A stretch of DNA of 64,000 nt from assembly GCA_964638035.1 (NCBI GenBank), contig CAZWXD010000002.1, forward strand, positions 1-64,000, given 5' to 3'. Below, piece by piece: positions 49,856-58,940 of this stretch. This DNA is from JAGGAG01 sp964638035. GTDB lineage: Bacteria; Gemmatimonadota; Gemmatimonadetes; Gemmatimonadales; GWC2-71-9. The position numbers and the translations under genes are program-made. Numbering within the stretch: the stretch's first letter is position 1; every line of letters starts with the position of its first letter. A model generated the notes under the pieces. The model saw only the letters and a program-made list of their open reading frames with translations. It was not told the DNA's origin and ran no database searches.

Positions 49856-51967
49856 CTATCCCCTCGCCCCCTCCAGCAGGTGCCGGTGCGTGCCCAGTTC
49901 CTCGGCTGCCGTCGCCGGCCGGCGCTGCTCGTAGGTCCCATCGGGCCGCAGGTCCCACGCCTGGCGCTGGTCCCGCCACATGAGCTCCAGCAGGTTCCGG
50001 ATGGTGTTCCGGTGGGCGAGGTCGCGGATGGGTGCGGCGGCCTCGATGCGACGGTCGAGGTTGCGCGGCATCCAGTCGGCCGACCCGATGTACACCTCCT
50101 CGTCGCCGCCATTCCGGAAGCAGAACGCGCGCGAGTGCTCCAGGAACCTCCCCACGAGGCTGATGACGCGGATCGTGTCACTCACGCCGGGCAGGCCCGG
50201 CCGGAGGCAGCAGATCCCGCGGACGATCAGGTCCACCTGCACGCCGGCGCGTGACGCCTCGTAGAGCGCGGCGATGATGTCGGGGTGCACCAGGGCGTTC
50301 ATCTTGGCCAGGATCCGGCCACCCCGGCCGGCGTACTGGTGCTCCATCTCCCGCCGGATCAGGGCCAGGAACCGGTCCCGCATGTACCGCGGCGCCACCA
50401 GCAGCTCGCGGTAGCTGGATGGCTGCGCGAAGCCCGTCAGCACGTTGAAGAGGTCGGTCAGGTCGGCGCCCAGGTTGGGATCGGCGCTCAGGAGCCCGAA
50501 GTCGGTGTAGAGCCGGGCCGTCTTGGCGTTGTAGTTCCCGGTGCCGAGGTGCACGTACCGACGGATCACGTCGCCCTCGCGCCGGACGACCAGCATCACC
50601 TTCGCGTGCGTCTTGAGGCCCGGCACGCCGTAGCTCACGTGCACGCCCACGTCCTCCAGCCGCTGCGCCCAGATGATGTTGTTCTCCTCGTCGAACCGCG
50701 CCTGCAGCTCGATCAGCACCGCCACCTGCTTGCCCCGCTCGGCGGCCTGCTGCAGCAGCCGTGCAATGCTCGAGTCGCCGCCCGTGCGGTAGAGCGTGAG
50801 CTTGATGGCCAGCACGTCCGGGTCCTCGGCGGCCGCCTGGATGAAGCGCTCCACGCTGCTGGCGAAGCTGTCGTAGGGATGGTGGAGGAGGACGTCCCCC
50901 TCCCGCAGCACGTCGAAGATGTTGCGGCCCTGGGCCAGCCGGGGCGGGGTCACCGGGTGGAAGGGCGGGTCCTTGAGCGCGGGGAAGTCGAGGCCATGGA
51001 GGCCCAGGAGGTCCGCGGTGTCGAGCAGGCCGTGCACCTCGTACACGTCGCTCGTGGTGAGGGCCGGGGCAATGTCCTGCTGGTCCTCGTTGAACTCCGC
51101 CAGGAGGAGGTGCCGCAGCGAGGTGGGCATGGAGGAGTGCACCTCGAGCCGCACCACCTCGGCGAAGCGCCGGTTGCTCACCTCTTCCTTGATGAGGCTG
51201 AGGAGGTCCTCGGCCTCGTCACTGCTGTCGATCACGATGTCGGTGTTCCGCGTGATGCGGAAGAGGTGCCACCCGAGGATCTCCACCCCGGGGAACAGGT
51301 GCTCGAGGTTGGCGCCGATCACCTGCTCCAGGGGCGCCAGCACGTTGGGATCCCGGCAGGGCACCCAGCGCGGCAGGATCTTGGGCACCTTCACCCGCGC
51401 AAAGCGCTCCTCGCCGTCCACGTCACGCAACACCACCGCGATCGAGAGGCTGAGGTTCGAGATGTAGGGGAAGGGGTGGCCGGGGTCCACCGCCAGCGGC
51501 GTCAGCACCGGGAACACGTTGGCCTGGAACCAGCGGTCCAGGTGCTCGCGATCCTCCCGGCCGAGCTCGCCCACGTGGCTCACGATGCGAATGCCGTGGT
51601 CGGCCAGCGCCGGGAGCACGTCCCCCATCAGGCCGGCACGGTGCTGGGCCAGCTGCTCCCGCACCATGAGCGCAATCCGGGCGAGCTGCTCCTCGGCAGT
51701 GAGGCCATCGGGTGTCCGCTCGGTGAAGCCTGCGGCCACCTGCCGCTTCAGGCCAGCCACGCGCACCTGGAAGAACTCGTCCAGGTTGCCCGAGTAGATC
51801 GCCAGGAACTTGAGCCGCTCCAGCAGCGGCGTCCGCGGGTCCAGCGCCTCGTGCAGCACGCGCCGGTTGAACTCGAGCCAGCTCAGCTCGCGGTTGAGGT
51901 AGAGCGACGGGTGCCGGACATCGAGTTCCAGCAGGGCGGGAGTCGGGGGTGGCTGGATCGTGGTCAT
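49856..51967 (-). CDS. ppk1: Polyphosphate kinase 1
   Basis: PPK1 polymerises the terminal phosphate of ATP into polyphosphate. The 703-residue protein has the family N-terminus YLNRELSWLEFNRRVLHEAL and GNLDEFFQVRVAGLKRQ. The autophosphorylated histidine lies in PGLKTHAKVMLVVRREGDV near residue 454, followed by RYVHLGTGNYNAKTARLYTD. The second catalytic histidine is in LVGRFLEHSRAFCFRNGGDE. It is the last gene of a minus-strand unit after the small holin-family protein (13-base gap). Polyphosphate aids stress survival and phosphate storage. Confidence 0.96.
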   Translation of the reverse strand: MTTIQPPPTPALLELDVRHPSLYLNRELSWLEFNRRVLHEALDPRTPLLERLKFLAIYSGNLDEFFQVRVAGLKRQVAAGFTERTPDGLTAEEQLARIALMVREQLAQHRAGLMGDVLPALADHGIRIVSHVGELGREDREHLDRWFQANVFPVLTPLAVDPGHPFPYISNLSLSIAVVLRDVDGEERFARVKVPKILPRWVPCRDPNVLAPLEQVIGANLEHLFPGVEILGWHLFRITRNTDIVIDSSDEAEDLLSLIKEEVSNRRFAEVVRLEVHSSMPTSLRHLLLAEFNEDQQDIAPALTTSDVYEVHGLLDTADLLGLHGLDFPALKDPPFHPVTPPRLAQGRNIFDVLREGDVLLHHPYDSFASSVERFIQAAAEDPDVLAIKLTLYRTGGDSSIARLLQQAAERGKQVAVLIELQARFDEENNIIWAQRLEDVGVHVSYGVPGLKTHAKVMLVVRREGDVIRRYVHLGTGNYNAKTARLYTDFGLLSADPNLGADLTDLFNVLTGFAQPSSYRELLVAPRYMRDRFLALIRREMEHQYAGRGGRILAKMNALVHPDIIAALYEASRAGVQVDLIVRGICCLRPGLPGVSDTIRVISLVGRFLEHSRAFCFRNGGDEEVYIGSADWMPRNLDRRIEAAAPIRDLAHRNTIRNLLELMWRDQRQAWDLRPDGTYEQRRPATAAEELGTHRHLLEGARG

Positions 51968-51979
51968 GGCGGCGCCGGC

Positions 51980-52348
51980 TCAGTCCTTCGTCCCGTCCGG
52001 CACCATCAGCGCGAGGACGGACGACACGATCCCGATGACGATGCCGCCCAGCAGTGCCCACCAGAAGCCGTCCACCCGGAAGTTGAAGCCCAGCATCCGG
52101 GAGAGGTACGCGGTGAACTGCAGCAGGAGCGCATTCACGACCAGCGAGAACAGCCCGAGCGTCAGGAGGATGAGGGGGCAGGTGAGCACGGTGAGGATCG
52201 GCTTCAGGAAGGCATTCACCACGCCGAACACGAGGGCAACCCCGGCGAGCTGCAGCCAGGTGCCTTCCCAGTGGAGCCCGGGGAGCAGCTTGACCGTGGC
52301 CAGGATCGCCAGCGCCGTCACGGCCAGTCGAATGATGAACGCCTTCAT
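51980..52348 (-). CDS. Small four-helix membrane protein of the mycobacterial-type phage holin family
   Basis: The 122-residue protein has four hydrophobic helices and the family pattern RLAVTALAILATVKLLPGLH, VFGVVNAFLKPILTVLTCPL and TLGLFSLVVNALLLQFTAYL. Despite the name 'holin', such proteins are chromosomal, widespread, and not linked with phage; none are nearby here. Function is unknown. It lies 29 bases after mnmA and just before ppk1, so may be co-transcribed with both. Confidence 0.9.
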   Translation of the reverse strand: MKAFIIRLAVTALAILATVKLLPGLHWEGTWLQLAGVALVFGVVNAFLKPILTVLTCPLILLTLGLFSLVVNALLLQFTAYLSRMLGFNFRVDGFWWALLGGIVIGIVSSVLALMVPDGTKD

Positions 52349-52377
52349 GGAACGCCCTCCCCCCTGTGTGGTGGCCG

Positions 52378-53436
52378 CTACCGGATGATCCCGCCCCCCA
52401 GCACCTGCTCGTCCGCACCATAGAGCACGCCAGACTGTCCCGGCGAGATGGCCCGCACCGGCTCCTCGAACACCAGCGAGACGCTCCCGCCATCCGTCGA
52501 TGCCACCCGTGCTGCGACGGCTGCCGCGCGCGATCGCACCTGCACCGCTACCCGGTCGCCGGGTGCGAGGGGCTCCGCCAGCCAGTTCACTTCGTCGAGC
52601 GTCACGTCGCGTCCATCCAGGTCGTCGGCGCTGCCCAGCACCACCTCGCGCGTCGCCGGGCGAATTGCCACCACGTAGCGCGGCGCCGCCGCCCCGCCCG
52701 GCACACCCTTCCGCTGCCCGATGGTGAAGCGGGCAAAGCCATCATGCTCGCCCAGCACCTCGCCCGTCGTGCTCACGAAGGTCCCCGCCGCGAGGGCCGG
52801 CGCCCCGGCCGGGAGGTGCGACCGCAGCACGCCCACGTAGTCGTCATCGGGCACGAAGCAGATCTCCACCGACTCGGGCTTGTCGGCCGTCACGAGGCCG
52901 AGGTCACGCGCCAGGGCGCGCGTCTCCGCCTTGGTCATGGCCCCGACCGGTGTCAGCATCCGCGCCACCACAGCCTGGTCGATGCCCCAGAGGAAGTAGC
53001 TCTGGTCCTTGGCCCGGTCCTGGCCGCGGTACAGGCGCCCGTCGCGCGTCACCGCGTAGTGGCCCGTGGCGATGGCATCGCAGTCCAGTGCGTCGGCGTG
53101 GGCCAGGAGGTCGCGGAACTTGGTGAAGGAGTTGCACCGCACGCACGGGATCGGCGTACGGCCCCGGCTGTACTCCTCCACGAAGTTCCGGATCACGTGC
53201 CGGGAGAACCGGTCCTCGAGGTTGAGCACGTAGTGCGGGATGCCCAGCACGTGCGCCACCTGCCGGGCATCGTTGATGGAGTCGAGGGAGCAGCAGGGAC
53301 GATCCGGAACCGAGTCGCCGTAGCAGAACAGCTTCATCGTGGCGCCGACCACGTCGTGCCCGTCTGCCACCAGCCTGGCGGCGGCGACCGACGAATCCAC
53401 GCCACCCGACATGGCGACCAGCACCCGCATGCCCAT
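52378..53436 (-). CDS. mnmA: tRNA-specific 2-thiouridylase MnmA
   Basis: MnmA thiolates uridine 34 of Lys, Glu and Gln tRNAs. The 352-residue protein has the ATP-PP-loop RVLVAMSGGVDSSVAAA, catalytic cysteines in PIPCVRCNSFTKF and KPESVEICFVPDDDYVG, and FTIGQRKGVPGG. The N-terminal part carries a cysteine-rich KLFCYGDSVPDRPCCSLDSI segment, characteristic of one branch of the family. The gene starts five bases after the cysteine desulfurase that supplies its sulfur. The operon makes the sulfur route to tRNA self-contained. An alternative ATG is at 53430. Confidence 0.96.
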   Translation of the reverse strand: MGMRVLVAMSGGVDSSVAAARLVADGHDVVGATMKLFCYGDSVPDRPCCSLDSINDARQVAHVLGIPHYVLNLEDRFSRHVIRNFVEEYSRGRTPIPCVRCNSFTKFRDLLAHADALDCDAIATGHYAVTRDGRLYRGQDRAKDQSYFLWGIDQAVVARMLTPVGAMTKAETRALARDLGLVTADKPESVEICFVPDDDYVGVLRSHLPAGAPALAAGTFVSTTGEVLGEHDGFARFTIGQRKGVPGGAAAPRYVVAIRPATREVVLGSADDLDGRDVTLDEVNWLAEPLAPGDRVAVQVRSRAAAVAARVASTDGGSVSLVFEEPVRAISPGQSGVLYGADEQVLGGGIIR

Positions 53437-53441
53437 GCGGC

Positions 53442-54629
53442 CTACGCCTGCGCGCCCTCGCGCCCCAGCGAGGCCTGCAGCCTGCGCACCCGCTGTGCCA
53501 CCCTGGGCAGCACCTCGGCCACGCGATCCACGTCGGCCATCGTGCTGCCATGGCCGAACGAGAAGCGCAACAGCCCAACCGCGAGGTCGCGTGGGATGCC
53601 CAGGGCCGTCAGTACGTGGGATGGCTCCACGGCGCCCGTGGAGCAGGCGGACCCGCCCGATGCTGCGATGCCGGCCATGTCGAGGTGCATCAGGAGGGCC
53701 TCGCTGTCGGCGCCCGCCAGGCAGACGGCAAGGATATGCGGTGCACGGGGCGAGTGCTGCGCCACGACGGTGAGGTCGGGCACGGACTGGAGCAGCCGGG
53801 CCTCCAGGGCGTCACGGAGGGCGCCGACCCGGGCTGCCTCGGCGGCCTGTTCCCGCGCGGCCAGCTCGGCGGCGGCACCCAGGGCCACGGCGCCCGCGAC
53901 GTTCTCGGTTCCCGGCCGGATCCCGAACTGCTGCCCGCCACCGTGAATGATCGACTCCACCACATCACGGCCGCGCACGACCAGGGCGCCGATGCCCTTC
54001 GGGGCGCCGACCTTGTGGCCCGACAGCGTGAACAGGGTGAACGCATGCTGCGCCAGGTTCACGGGAAGCTTGCCGAATGCCTGCACGCCATCGCAATGCA
54101 GGGGCACGCCGGCGGCCTGGCAGCGCGCCGCAATCTCGTCCATCGGCTGCACCACGCCCGTCTCGTTGTTCACCCACATCACCGACACCACCGCCGGCTT
54201 GCGTGCGAGGGCCCGGTCCAGCTCCGCCAGGTCGAGGGTCCCGTCACCGGTCACGGGCAGGACGATCTCCTCGCCACCCATCGCCGCAACGGCGTGGGCA
54301 GCGGCCAGCACCGCCTTGTGCTCCAGGCACGACACCGCGACCAGGCGGGGCCGCCCGCGGTGCGCCGCCGCCAACGCAGAACCCACCACCGCCAGGTTGT
54401 CGGCCTCCGTGCCGCCCGACGTGAAGATGACCTCCCGCGGGTCACAACCCACCGCCGTGGCAACCTGCGCGCGGGCCTGGTCCAGGCCGGCCCGGGCTGC
54501 CCGCCCCCACGCATGGGCGCTGGAGGGGTTCCCGAAGGTCGCATTGAGGTAGGGGAGCATGGCGTCCCGGACCGCGGGGAGGACCGGGGTGGTGGCAGCG
54601 TGATCGAGGTAACAGGCGGGACTGGGCAT
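53442..54629 (-). CDS. iscS: Cysteine desulfurase
   Basis: The 395-residue pyridoxal-phosphate enzyme takes sulfur from cysteine. It has YLDHAATTPVLPAVRDAMLP, VIFTSGGTEADNLAVVGSAL, the pyridoxal-phosphate lysine in FTLSGHKVGAPKGIGAL, and the catalytic cysteine in ASGGSACSTGAVEPSHVL. Together with the downstream mnmA it forms a tRNA-thiolation operon; no iron-sulfur scaffold gene is adjacent. The ATG sits seven bases after a TATATT element and has no Shine-Dalgarno sequence. NifS-type naming is equally acceptable. Confidence 0.95.
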   Translation of the reverse strand: MPSPACYLDHAATTPVLPAVRDAMLPYLNATFGNPSSAHAWGRAARAGLDQARAQVATAVGCDPREVIFTSGGTEADNLAVVGSALAAAHRGRPRLVAVSCLEHKAVLAAAHAVAAMGGEEIVLPVTGDGTLDLAELDRALARKPAVVSVMWVNNETGVVQPMDEIAARCQAAGVPLHCDGVQAFGKLPVNLAQHAFTLFTLSGHKVGAPKGIGALVVRGRDVVESIIHGGGQQFGIRPGTENVAGAVALGAAAELAAREQAAEAARVGALRDALEARLLQSVPDLTVVAQHSPRAPHILAVCLAGADSEALLMHLDMAGIAASGGSACSTGAVEPSHVLTALGIPRDLAVGLLRFSFGHGSTMADVDRVAEVLPRVAQRVRRLQASLGREGAQA

Positions 54630-54635
54630 GGAGGG

Positions 54636-54641
54636 AATATA
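54636..54641 (-). promoter_or_regulatory. -10 element of iscS-mnmA
   Basis: Read leftward, TATATT ends six bases before the ATG at 54629. The expected transcription start coincides with the start codon, again a leaderless layout. No clear -35. Confidence 0.4.
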
Positions 54642-54683
54642 GGGGCCGTCGCGCCGTGATGCCGTCCGGGGCGGGGCGGCGCC

Positions 54684-55400
54684 CTACATGCTCTGCACGC
54701 CAAGCCCCACCACGTCGTCGACCAGGACCGTCTCGTGGGTGAAGAACGGTTCCCCGAACCGGGTTCGAATGAGGGAGCCGTAATGGGCGTTCTGGGTCTC
54801 GACCAGCGAGTAGAGATCCTGCCCGGTCGGGAAGATTTCCCCGGCGGCCCGGGCCCCGTCGAACTGGCTCGCATAGCAGCGGATCGCCGCCATCTTCCGT
54901 TCGAACTCCGCCGAGATATCCACGACGAAGGTGGGCTTCACGGGGTCCTCGCGGTACGCCAGGGCATACAGGAGCTTGAAGGGCCGGTGGGGCGTTCCCT
55001 CGGCGGGATAGCGGGCCAGGCCAGCCAGGAAGGCCGCGTCGCGCCCGAGCTCCGAGGCGATGCGATGGTCGGGATGGCGCCCCACCGGGAACGGCAGGAT
55101 CACGACCCGGGGAGCGAAGTGACGCAGTTCGGCCACCACGCGCTTCCGTGAGGCATCGTCGTTCACCAGTCCCGCATCGGGAAGCCCGGCATTCCGGCGT
55201 TCGGCCACGCCCATGATCTCCGCGGCACGCGCCGCCTCCTGGCCCCGGAGGTCGGCGCTGCCCCGGGACCCGGCCTCACCCGCCGTGAGGTCCAGGATCC
55301 CGGTCCGGTAGCCCTGCGACACGGCCCTGATCAGCGTCCCGGCGCACGTCAGCTCCACATCGTCACGGTGCGCGGCAATAGCCAGCAGGTCTACCGGCAT
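54684..55400 (-). CDS. bshB1: Bacillithiol-biosynthesis-type N-acetylglucosaminyl malate deacetylase
   Basis: The 238-residue LmbE-fold protein begins PVDLLAIAAHRDDVELTCAG and has GEAGSRGSADLRGQEAARAA, LPFPVGRHPDHRIASELGRD and the C-terminal FFTHETVLVDDVVGLGV, all matching BshB1. BshB1 removes acetate from GlcNAc-malate before cysteine is attached to form bacillithiol. The zinc-binding motif reads AHRDD where AHPDD is usual. bshA and bshC are not in this window. GGATGAGGG lies ahead of the ATG as ribosome-binding site. A general GlcNAc-type deacetylase is the main alternative. Confidence 0.88.
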   Translation of the reverse strand: MPVDLLAIAAHRDDVELTCAGTLIRAVSQGYRTGILDLTAGEAGSRGSADLRGQEAARAAEIMGVAERRNAGLPDAGLVNDDASRKRVVAELRHFAPRVVILPFPVGRHPDHRIASELGRDAAFLAGLARYPAEGTPHRPFKLLYALAYREDPVKPTFVVDISAEFERKMAAIRCYASQFDGARAAGEIFPTGQDLYSLVETQNAHYGSLIRTRFGEPFFTHETVLVDDVVGLGVQSM

Positions 55401-55420
55401 CCCTCATCCTTTCCCACGAG

Positions 55421-56338
55421 TCAGTCGGGACCCGCCGCCAGGCGCGGCACGCGCCGCGCCCGGAGGGCCCACCAGGCGCCGCCTGCCAGCGCCGCCACGG
55501 GAATCACGACACCGGAGAGCCCGATCGCAAGGGCCACCAGCTTGATGAAGTTCTCCCAGGCCTCGCGCACCGCCACCCCGATGGGCCCGGGCGGGCCCGC
55601 CACCACGCCCAGCGGCTCGTGAACGCTCACCGTGATCCGGCTGGTGGCGGCGCGCGACTGCAGGAAGCGGAGGCGTCCCTCGTAGCGCTCGATCTGTTCC
55701 CGCACCCGCGCCAGCTCCCCCTCCACCACCAGGACGTCTGCCAGCTTGCCGGTGCGCGTGGCCAGCAACTCGATGAGCCGCTGTTCCATGCGCCGTGCAT
55801 TCGCCACCCGGGCGGTGATGTCGGTGAACTCCTCGCCTACCTCCTCGGCGCTCACGGTCAGCGCTTCGAGTGTCCCGATGCCCCGGAGCCCGCTCACTGC
55901 CTCGTCGAACCGCTCGGCGGGCATGCGGATCTCGAGGGACGCGAACCGCTGCCGGTCCCGCCCACCAGAGAACTGCGTGTTGGCGACAAAGCCGCCTGCG
56001 CGGAGCGCCACGGCCTGGAGGTCCGCGATGGCCTTGTCCAGCGCCGCCACCTCCACCGTGGCCTGTCCGGTCCGGATGATCATCGCCCGGGAGAGGTCGA
56101 GGATGTCGCTGCGGTTGCCTGGCAGCGTGAAGCCGGCGGCGGCACCGCTCGACGTTTCGACAGGGCTGGGGGAGCCGGCGATGCTTGCCGCGGCGACGTC
56201 CGCCTCCTGCCGCAGCGCCTGGCTTGCCTTTTCCGTACTGGCAGGCCCGGCGAACGCCTGTGCGCTACCCTGCCTGTCCATCGCCTGGCAGGCCACGAGC
56301 AGCGCGCCCGTGGCCAGGATGCCGATCCTTGCACGCAT
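55421..56338 (-). CDS. DUF4349 family lipoprotein
   Basis: The start MRARIGILATGALLVACQ at 56338 gives 305 residues and a lipobox (LLVAC). The DUF4349 domain is visible: MIIRTGQATVEVAALDKAIA, GGFVANTQFSGG...ASLEIRMPAERFDEAV, and a coiled-coil-like helical stretch (RVANARRMEQRLIELLATRT...LVVEGELARVREQIERYEGR, quoted in parts). One transmembrane segment lies near the C-terminus (LVALAIGLSGVVIPVAALAG). The family has no settled function. It sits between bshB1 and the efflux operon, separated from the latter by a hairpin. Confidence 0.88.
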   Translation of the reverse strand: MRARIGILATGALLVACQAMDRQGSAQAFAGPASTEKASQALRQEADVAAASIAGSPSPVETSSGAAAGFTLPGNRSDILDLSRAMIIRTGQATVEVAALDKAIADLQAVALRAGGFVANTQFSGGRDRQRFASLEIRMPAERFDEAVSGLRGIGTLEALTVSAEEVGEEFTDITARVANARRMEQRLIELLATRTGKLADVLVVEGELARVREQIERYEGRLRFLQSRAATSRITVSVHEPLGVVAGPPGPIGVAVREAWENFIKLVALAIGLSGVVIPVAALAGGAWWALRARRVPRLAAGPD

Positions 56339-56393
56339 GGGTTGCCCCGGTTGAGGTCGGGTGGGAGATGCGGGGCAGGGGATGGGATGCACA

Positions 56394-56429
56394 CACGGGC
56401 GTGCGGTCGCGGGTGGCCGCGCGCCCGTG
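56394..56429 (-). terminator. Hairpin after the efflux operon
   Basis: A 13-bp stem (56394-56406 with 56417-56429, one G-U) follows the permease stop directly on the minus strand. The loop has ten bases. No good T-run follows, so it is a possible terminator or mRNA-end stabiliser. Confidence 0.45.
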
Positions 56430-56431
56430 GG

Positions 56432-57676
56432 CTACTCGAACCGGAGGGCCTCCACGGGGTCCAGCTTCGCCGCGCGGTGGGCGGGATACAACCCGAAGAG
56501 CACGCCGGTCACGGTGGACGCCAGCAGCGCCACGACCACCGACCAGAGCGGGATGCTCGCGGGGATGGGCGAGAGGTTCCGGATGAGCAGGGCCAGCAGG
56601 GCGCCGGCGGCCATGCCGAAGATGGCACCGACCAGCGTGAGGGTGGACGCTTCCACCAGGAACTGCAGCATGATTTCCCGGCGGGTGGCGCCTAGCGCCT
56701 TGCGCACGCCGATCTCACGGGTGCGCTCGGTGACGGAGATCATCATGATCGCCACCACGCCAACACCGCCCACCATGAGGCCCACGCCCGAGAGTGCCAC
56801 CATCACGGCGAAGAACCCGAAGGTCATCTGGTTGAACGTATCCAGGATGCGGTCCTGGGTGACCACCGCAAAGTTGTTCTCCTGGAGCGGCTTCAGCCCG
56901 CGCTTGGTGCGCAGGGCGCTGATCACGTCCTCCTGCGCCTCGAGGCTCGTGGCCTGCTCGGTGGGCAGCACCGAGATGTCCATCCAGCCGCGCCGGTAGT
57001 CCGCCACCTTGGTGAACGTGCTGTGCGGCATGGCAAGCCGGGCCTGGTCGCCGCCGCCAAAGAGGGAGGCCGCTTCCACGTGCACGCCGATCACCTCGAA
57101 CGGCTCACCGAAGATCCGGATCCGCTTCCCGATGGGGTCGATGCCCCGGGGGAACAGCTGCTCCGCCAGCTTGTCGTTGATGACGGTCACCCGTGCCGCG
57201 GCGGCCGCCTCCGCCCCGGTGAAGCTCCGGCCCGACACGATGTTCCCGCCCGTCACGAGCACCCAGCTGGGACCGAAGCCCGCGACCTGGACGCTCTTGA
57301 GGTTCACGTCCTGGTAGCTCACGGGGCCGTCGGCGCCTTCGCTCACCGCCACGTCCTGGACGGTCGGCAGGGCACGGATCAGGGCAGCTTCCTCGAGCGT
57401 GATCCAGGGCATCCGCCGCCAGGGCGACCGCTCGTCCGACCCGTCGGAGATGTTGAGGCCACCCTGGAAGTACCGGAACACGAAGAACGTCTTCGGTCCC
57501 GCCGACTCCAGCATCGAGGTGACGCTGCGGTTGATGCCGGTGATGGCCGAGGCCATCCCGATCACCACCATGACGCCAATCGCGATGCCCAGGATGGTGA
57601 GGGCGGCGCGAACCTTGTTGCCCCGCAGGGAGTCCAGCGCGATCCCGACGCCCTCGCCCAGCCGCATGATGTTCAT
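56432..57676 (-). CDS. MacB-type ABC permease, last gene of the efflux operon
   Basis: The ATG at 57676 is preferred to that at 57682, because AAGGAG lies seven bases before it. The 414-residue protein has an N-terminal helix (VRAALTILGIAIGVMVVIGM), a large periplasmic domain (about 50-280), and three C-terminal helices. The FtsX/MacB signature VAIMMISVTERTREIGVRKA precedes LGATRREIMLQFLVEA. It is homologous to the neighbouring permease, so the two may form a heterodimer around the ATPase dimer. MacB-type complexes use ATP to push substrates from the periplasm through TolC. Confidence 0.92.
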   Translation of the reverse strand: MNIMRLGEGVGIALDSLRGNKVRAALTILGIAIGVMVVIGMASAITGINRSVTSMLESAGPKTFFVFRYFQGGLNISDGSDERSPWRRMPWITLEEAALIRALPTVQDVAVSEGADGPVSYQDVNLKSVQVAGFGPSWVLVTGGNIVSGRSFTGAEAAAAARVTVINDKLAEQLFPRGIDPIGKRIRIFGEPFEVIGVHVEAASLFGGGDQARLAMPHSTFTKVADYRRGWMDISVLPTEQATSLEAQEDVISALRTKRGLKPLQENNFAVVTQDRILDTFNQMTFGFFAVMVALSGVGLMVGGVGVVAIMMISVTERTREIGVRKALGATRREIMLQFLVEASTLTLVGAIFGMAAGALLALLIRNLSPIPASIPLWSVVVALLASTVTGVLFGLYPAHRAAKLDPVEALRFE

Positions 57677-57698
57677 GCCCATCTCCTTGCGCCCCGGT

Positions 57699-58940
57699 TC
57701 ACTCGGCCCGGAGGGCCACGATCGGGTCCAGCTTCGCGGCCCGCGCCGCAGGGTAGACGCCGGCGATCACGCCCACGGCGATGCCAATGACTGACCCCAG
57801 CACGATGGACCAGGGCGCCACGGCGGCAGGCAGCGGCGTCAGGGCCCGCACCAGGAACGCCAGGCCGATGCCCGTGCCAATGCCGAGCAGTGCACCCAGG
57901 AACGAGATCGTGGCCGACTCGACCACGAACTGCGCCAGGATGTCGCGCCGGCGGGCGCCCAGCGCCTTCCGGATGCCGATCTCGCGGGTGCGCTCGGTGA
58001 CAGCCATCAGCATGATGTTCATGATCACGATGCCGCCCACGATCAGGGAAATCGACACGAGCAGGGGCAGCGCCGTGATCAGGATCCTCGAGATCTTGTT
58101 CCACCCCTCGAGGGCGCCCTCGGCGGTCTGCAGGTAGAAGTTGTCGGGCTGGGACGGCTTGAGCTGGCGCCGCGCCCGCATGATCCCCTCGACCTCACCC
58201 ATGGCGGCCACCATTGCCGTCGGGCCATCGGCCTGGATGATCAGGTGGTCCAGCACGTTGATGGGACAGATCAGCCGCCGCGCCGGGGCAGTGAAGGGCA
58301 TCACCACGAACTTGTCGAGGGAGAGGCCGAAGAGCGTTCCCTGCCGTGCCACGACGCCGACCACCCGGTAGGGCAGCCCGCCGATCGTGAGGTGCCGGCC
58401 GACCGGGTCCACGCCCTCGAAGAGCTTCTCCGCAATCTCGCTCCCGATCACCACCACGGTGCTTCCCATCTGGAGCTCCTGCTCCGTGAAGGGGCGGCCG
58501 GCGGTGAACTCGTAGTTCTTGATGCGGAAGTATGACGGCTCCACGCCCTCGAGGCTGATCTGCCGGGCCTGCTTGCCGTTGTAGGAGACGGTGGCCTGGT
58601 CGGAGCAGTAGTTCGAGTACACCACCGGGGTCGTCACCCTCGCCTTGACGAAGGCCGCATCGTCGTAGCGGATGCGCGGGCGCCGTGACCACTCACGCCA
58701 CTGGTCGTCCGTGACGTTGTCGCTGGTGAAGTTGGGGCGCTGCCGGAGCTGGAAGGTGTTGAGCCCGATCAGCGAGTTGGCGAACCGCTCCTCCATGTAC
58801 TTGTTCATGCCCGTGATGATGGACACCACGGCAATCAGGAACGTCACCCCGATCAGGACGCCGATCAGGGAGAAGAAGCTCTTGAGCTTCTGGGCCCGGA
58901 TCGTCTGCAGGGCCATCCGGGCGGCCTCGAACCACTGCAT
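57699..58940 (-). CDS. MacB-type ABC permease
   Basis: This 413-residue permease has the same plan: an N-terminal helix (SFFSLIGVLIGVTFLIAVVS), a periplasmic domain of about 230 residues, and C-terminal helices with MLMAVTERTREIGIRKALGA, the FtsX-family signature. Its ATG overlaps the ATPase stop. The paralogue follows after a 22-base gap. The periplasmic domain includes two cysteines near YSNYCSDQATVSYNG and RRLICPINV. Substrates might be antibiotics, lipoproteins or siderophores; the sequence does not tell. Confidence 0.92.
   Translation of the reverse strand: MQWFEAARMALQTIRAQKLKSFFSLIGVLIGVTFLIAVVSIITGMNKYMEERFANSLIGLNTFQLRQRPNFTSDNVTDDQWREWSRRPRIRYDDAAFVKARVTTPVVYSNYCSDQATVSYNGKQARQISLEGVEPSYFRIKNYEFTAGRPFTEQELQMGSTVVVIGSEIAEKLFEGVDPVGRHLTIGGLPYRVVGVVARQGTLFGLSLDKFVVMPFTAPARRLICPINVLDHLIIQADGPTAMVAAMGEVEGIMRARRQLKPSQPDNFYLQTAEGALEGWNKISRILITALPLLVSISLIVGGIVIMNIMLMAVTERTREIGIRKALGARRRDILAQFVVESATISFLGALLGIGTGIGLAFLVRALTPLPAAVAPWSIVLGSVIGIAVGVIAGVYPAARAAKLDPIVALRAE

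Noticed and set aside
51980..52348. Prophage remnant suggested by the holin family name
   Set aside because: The family is chromosomal and widespread, and no other phage gene, attachment site or compositional break is nearby.
54755..54785. tRNA-like GGTTCGAAT sequence
   Set aside because: It lies within the bshB1 reading frame, and no cloverleaf can be formed around it.
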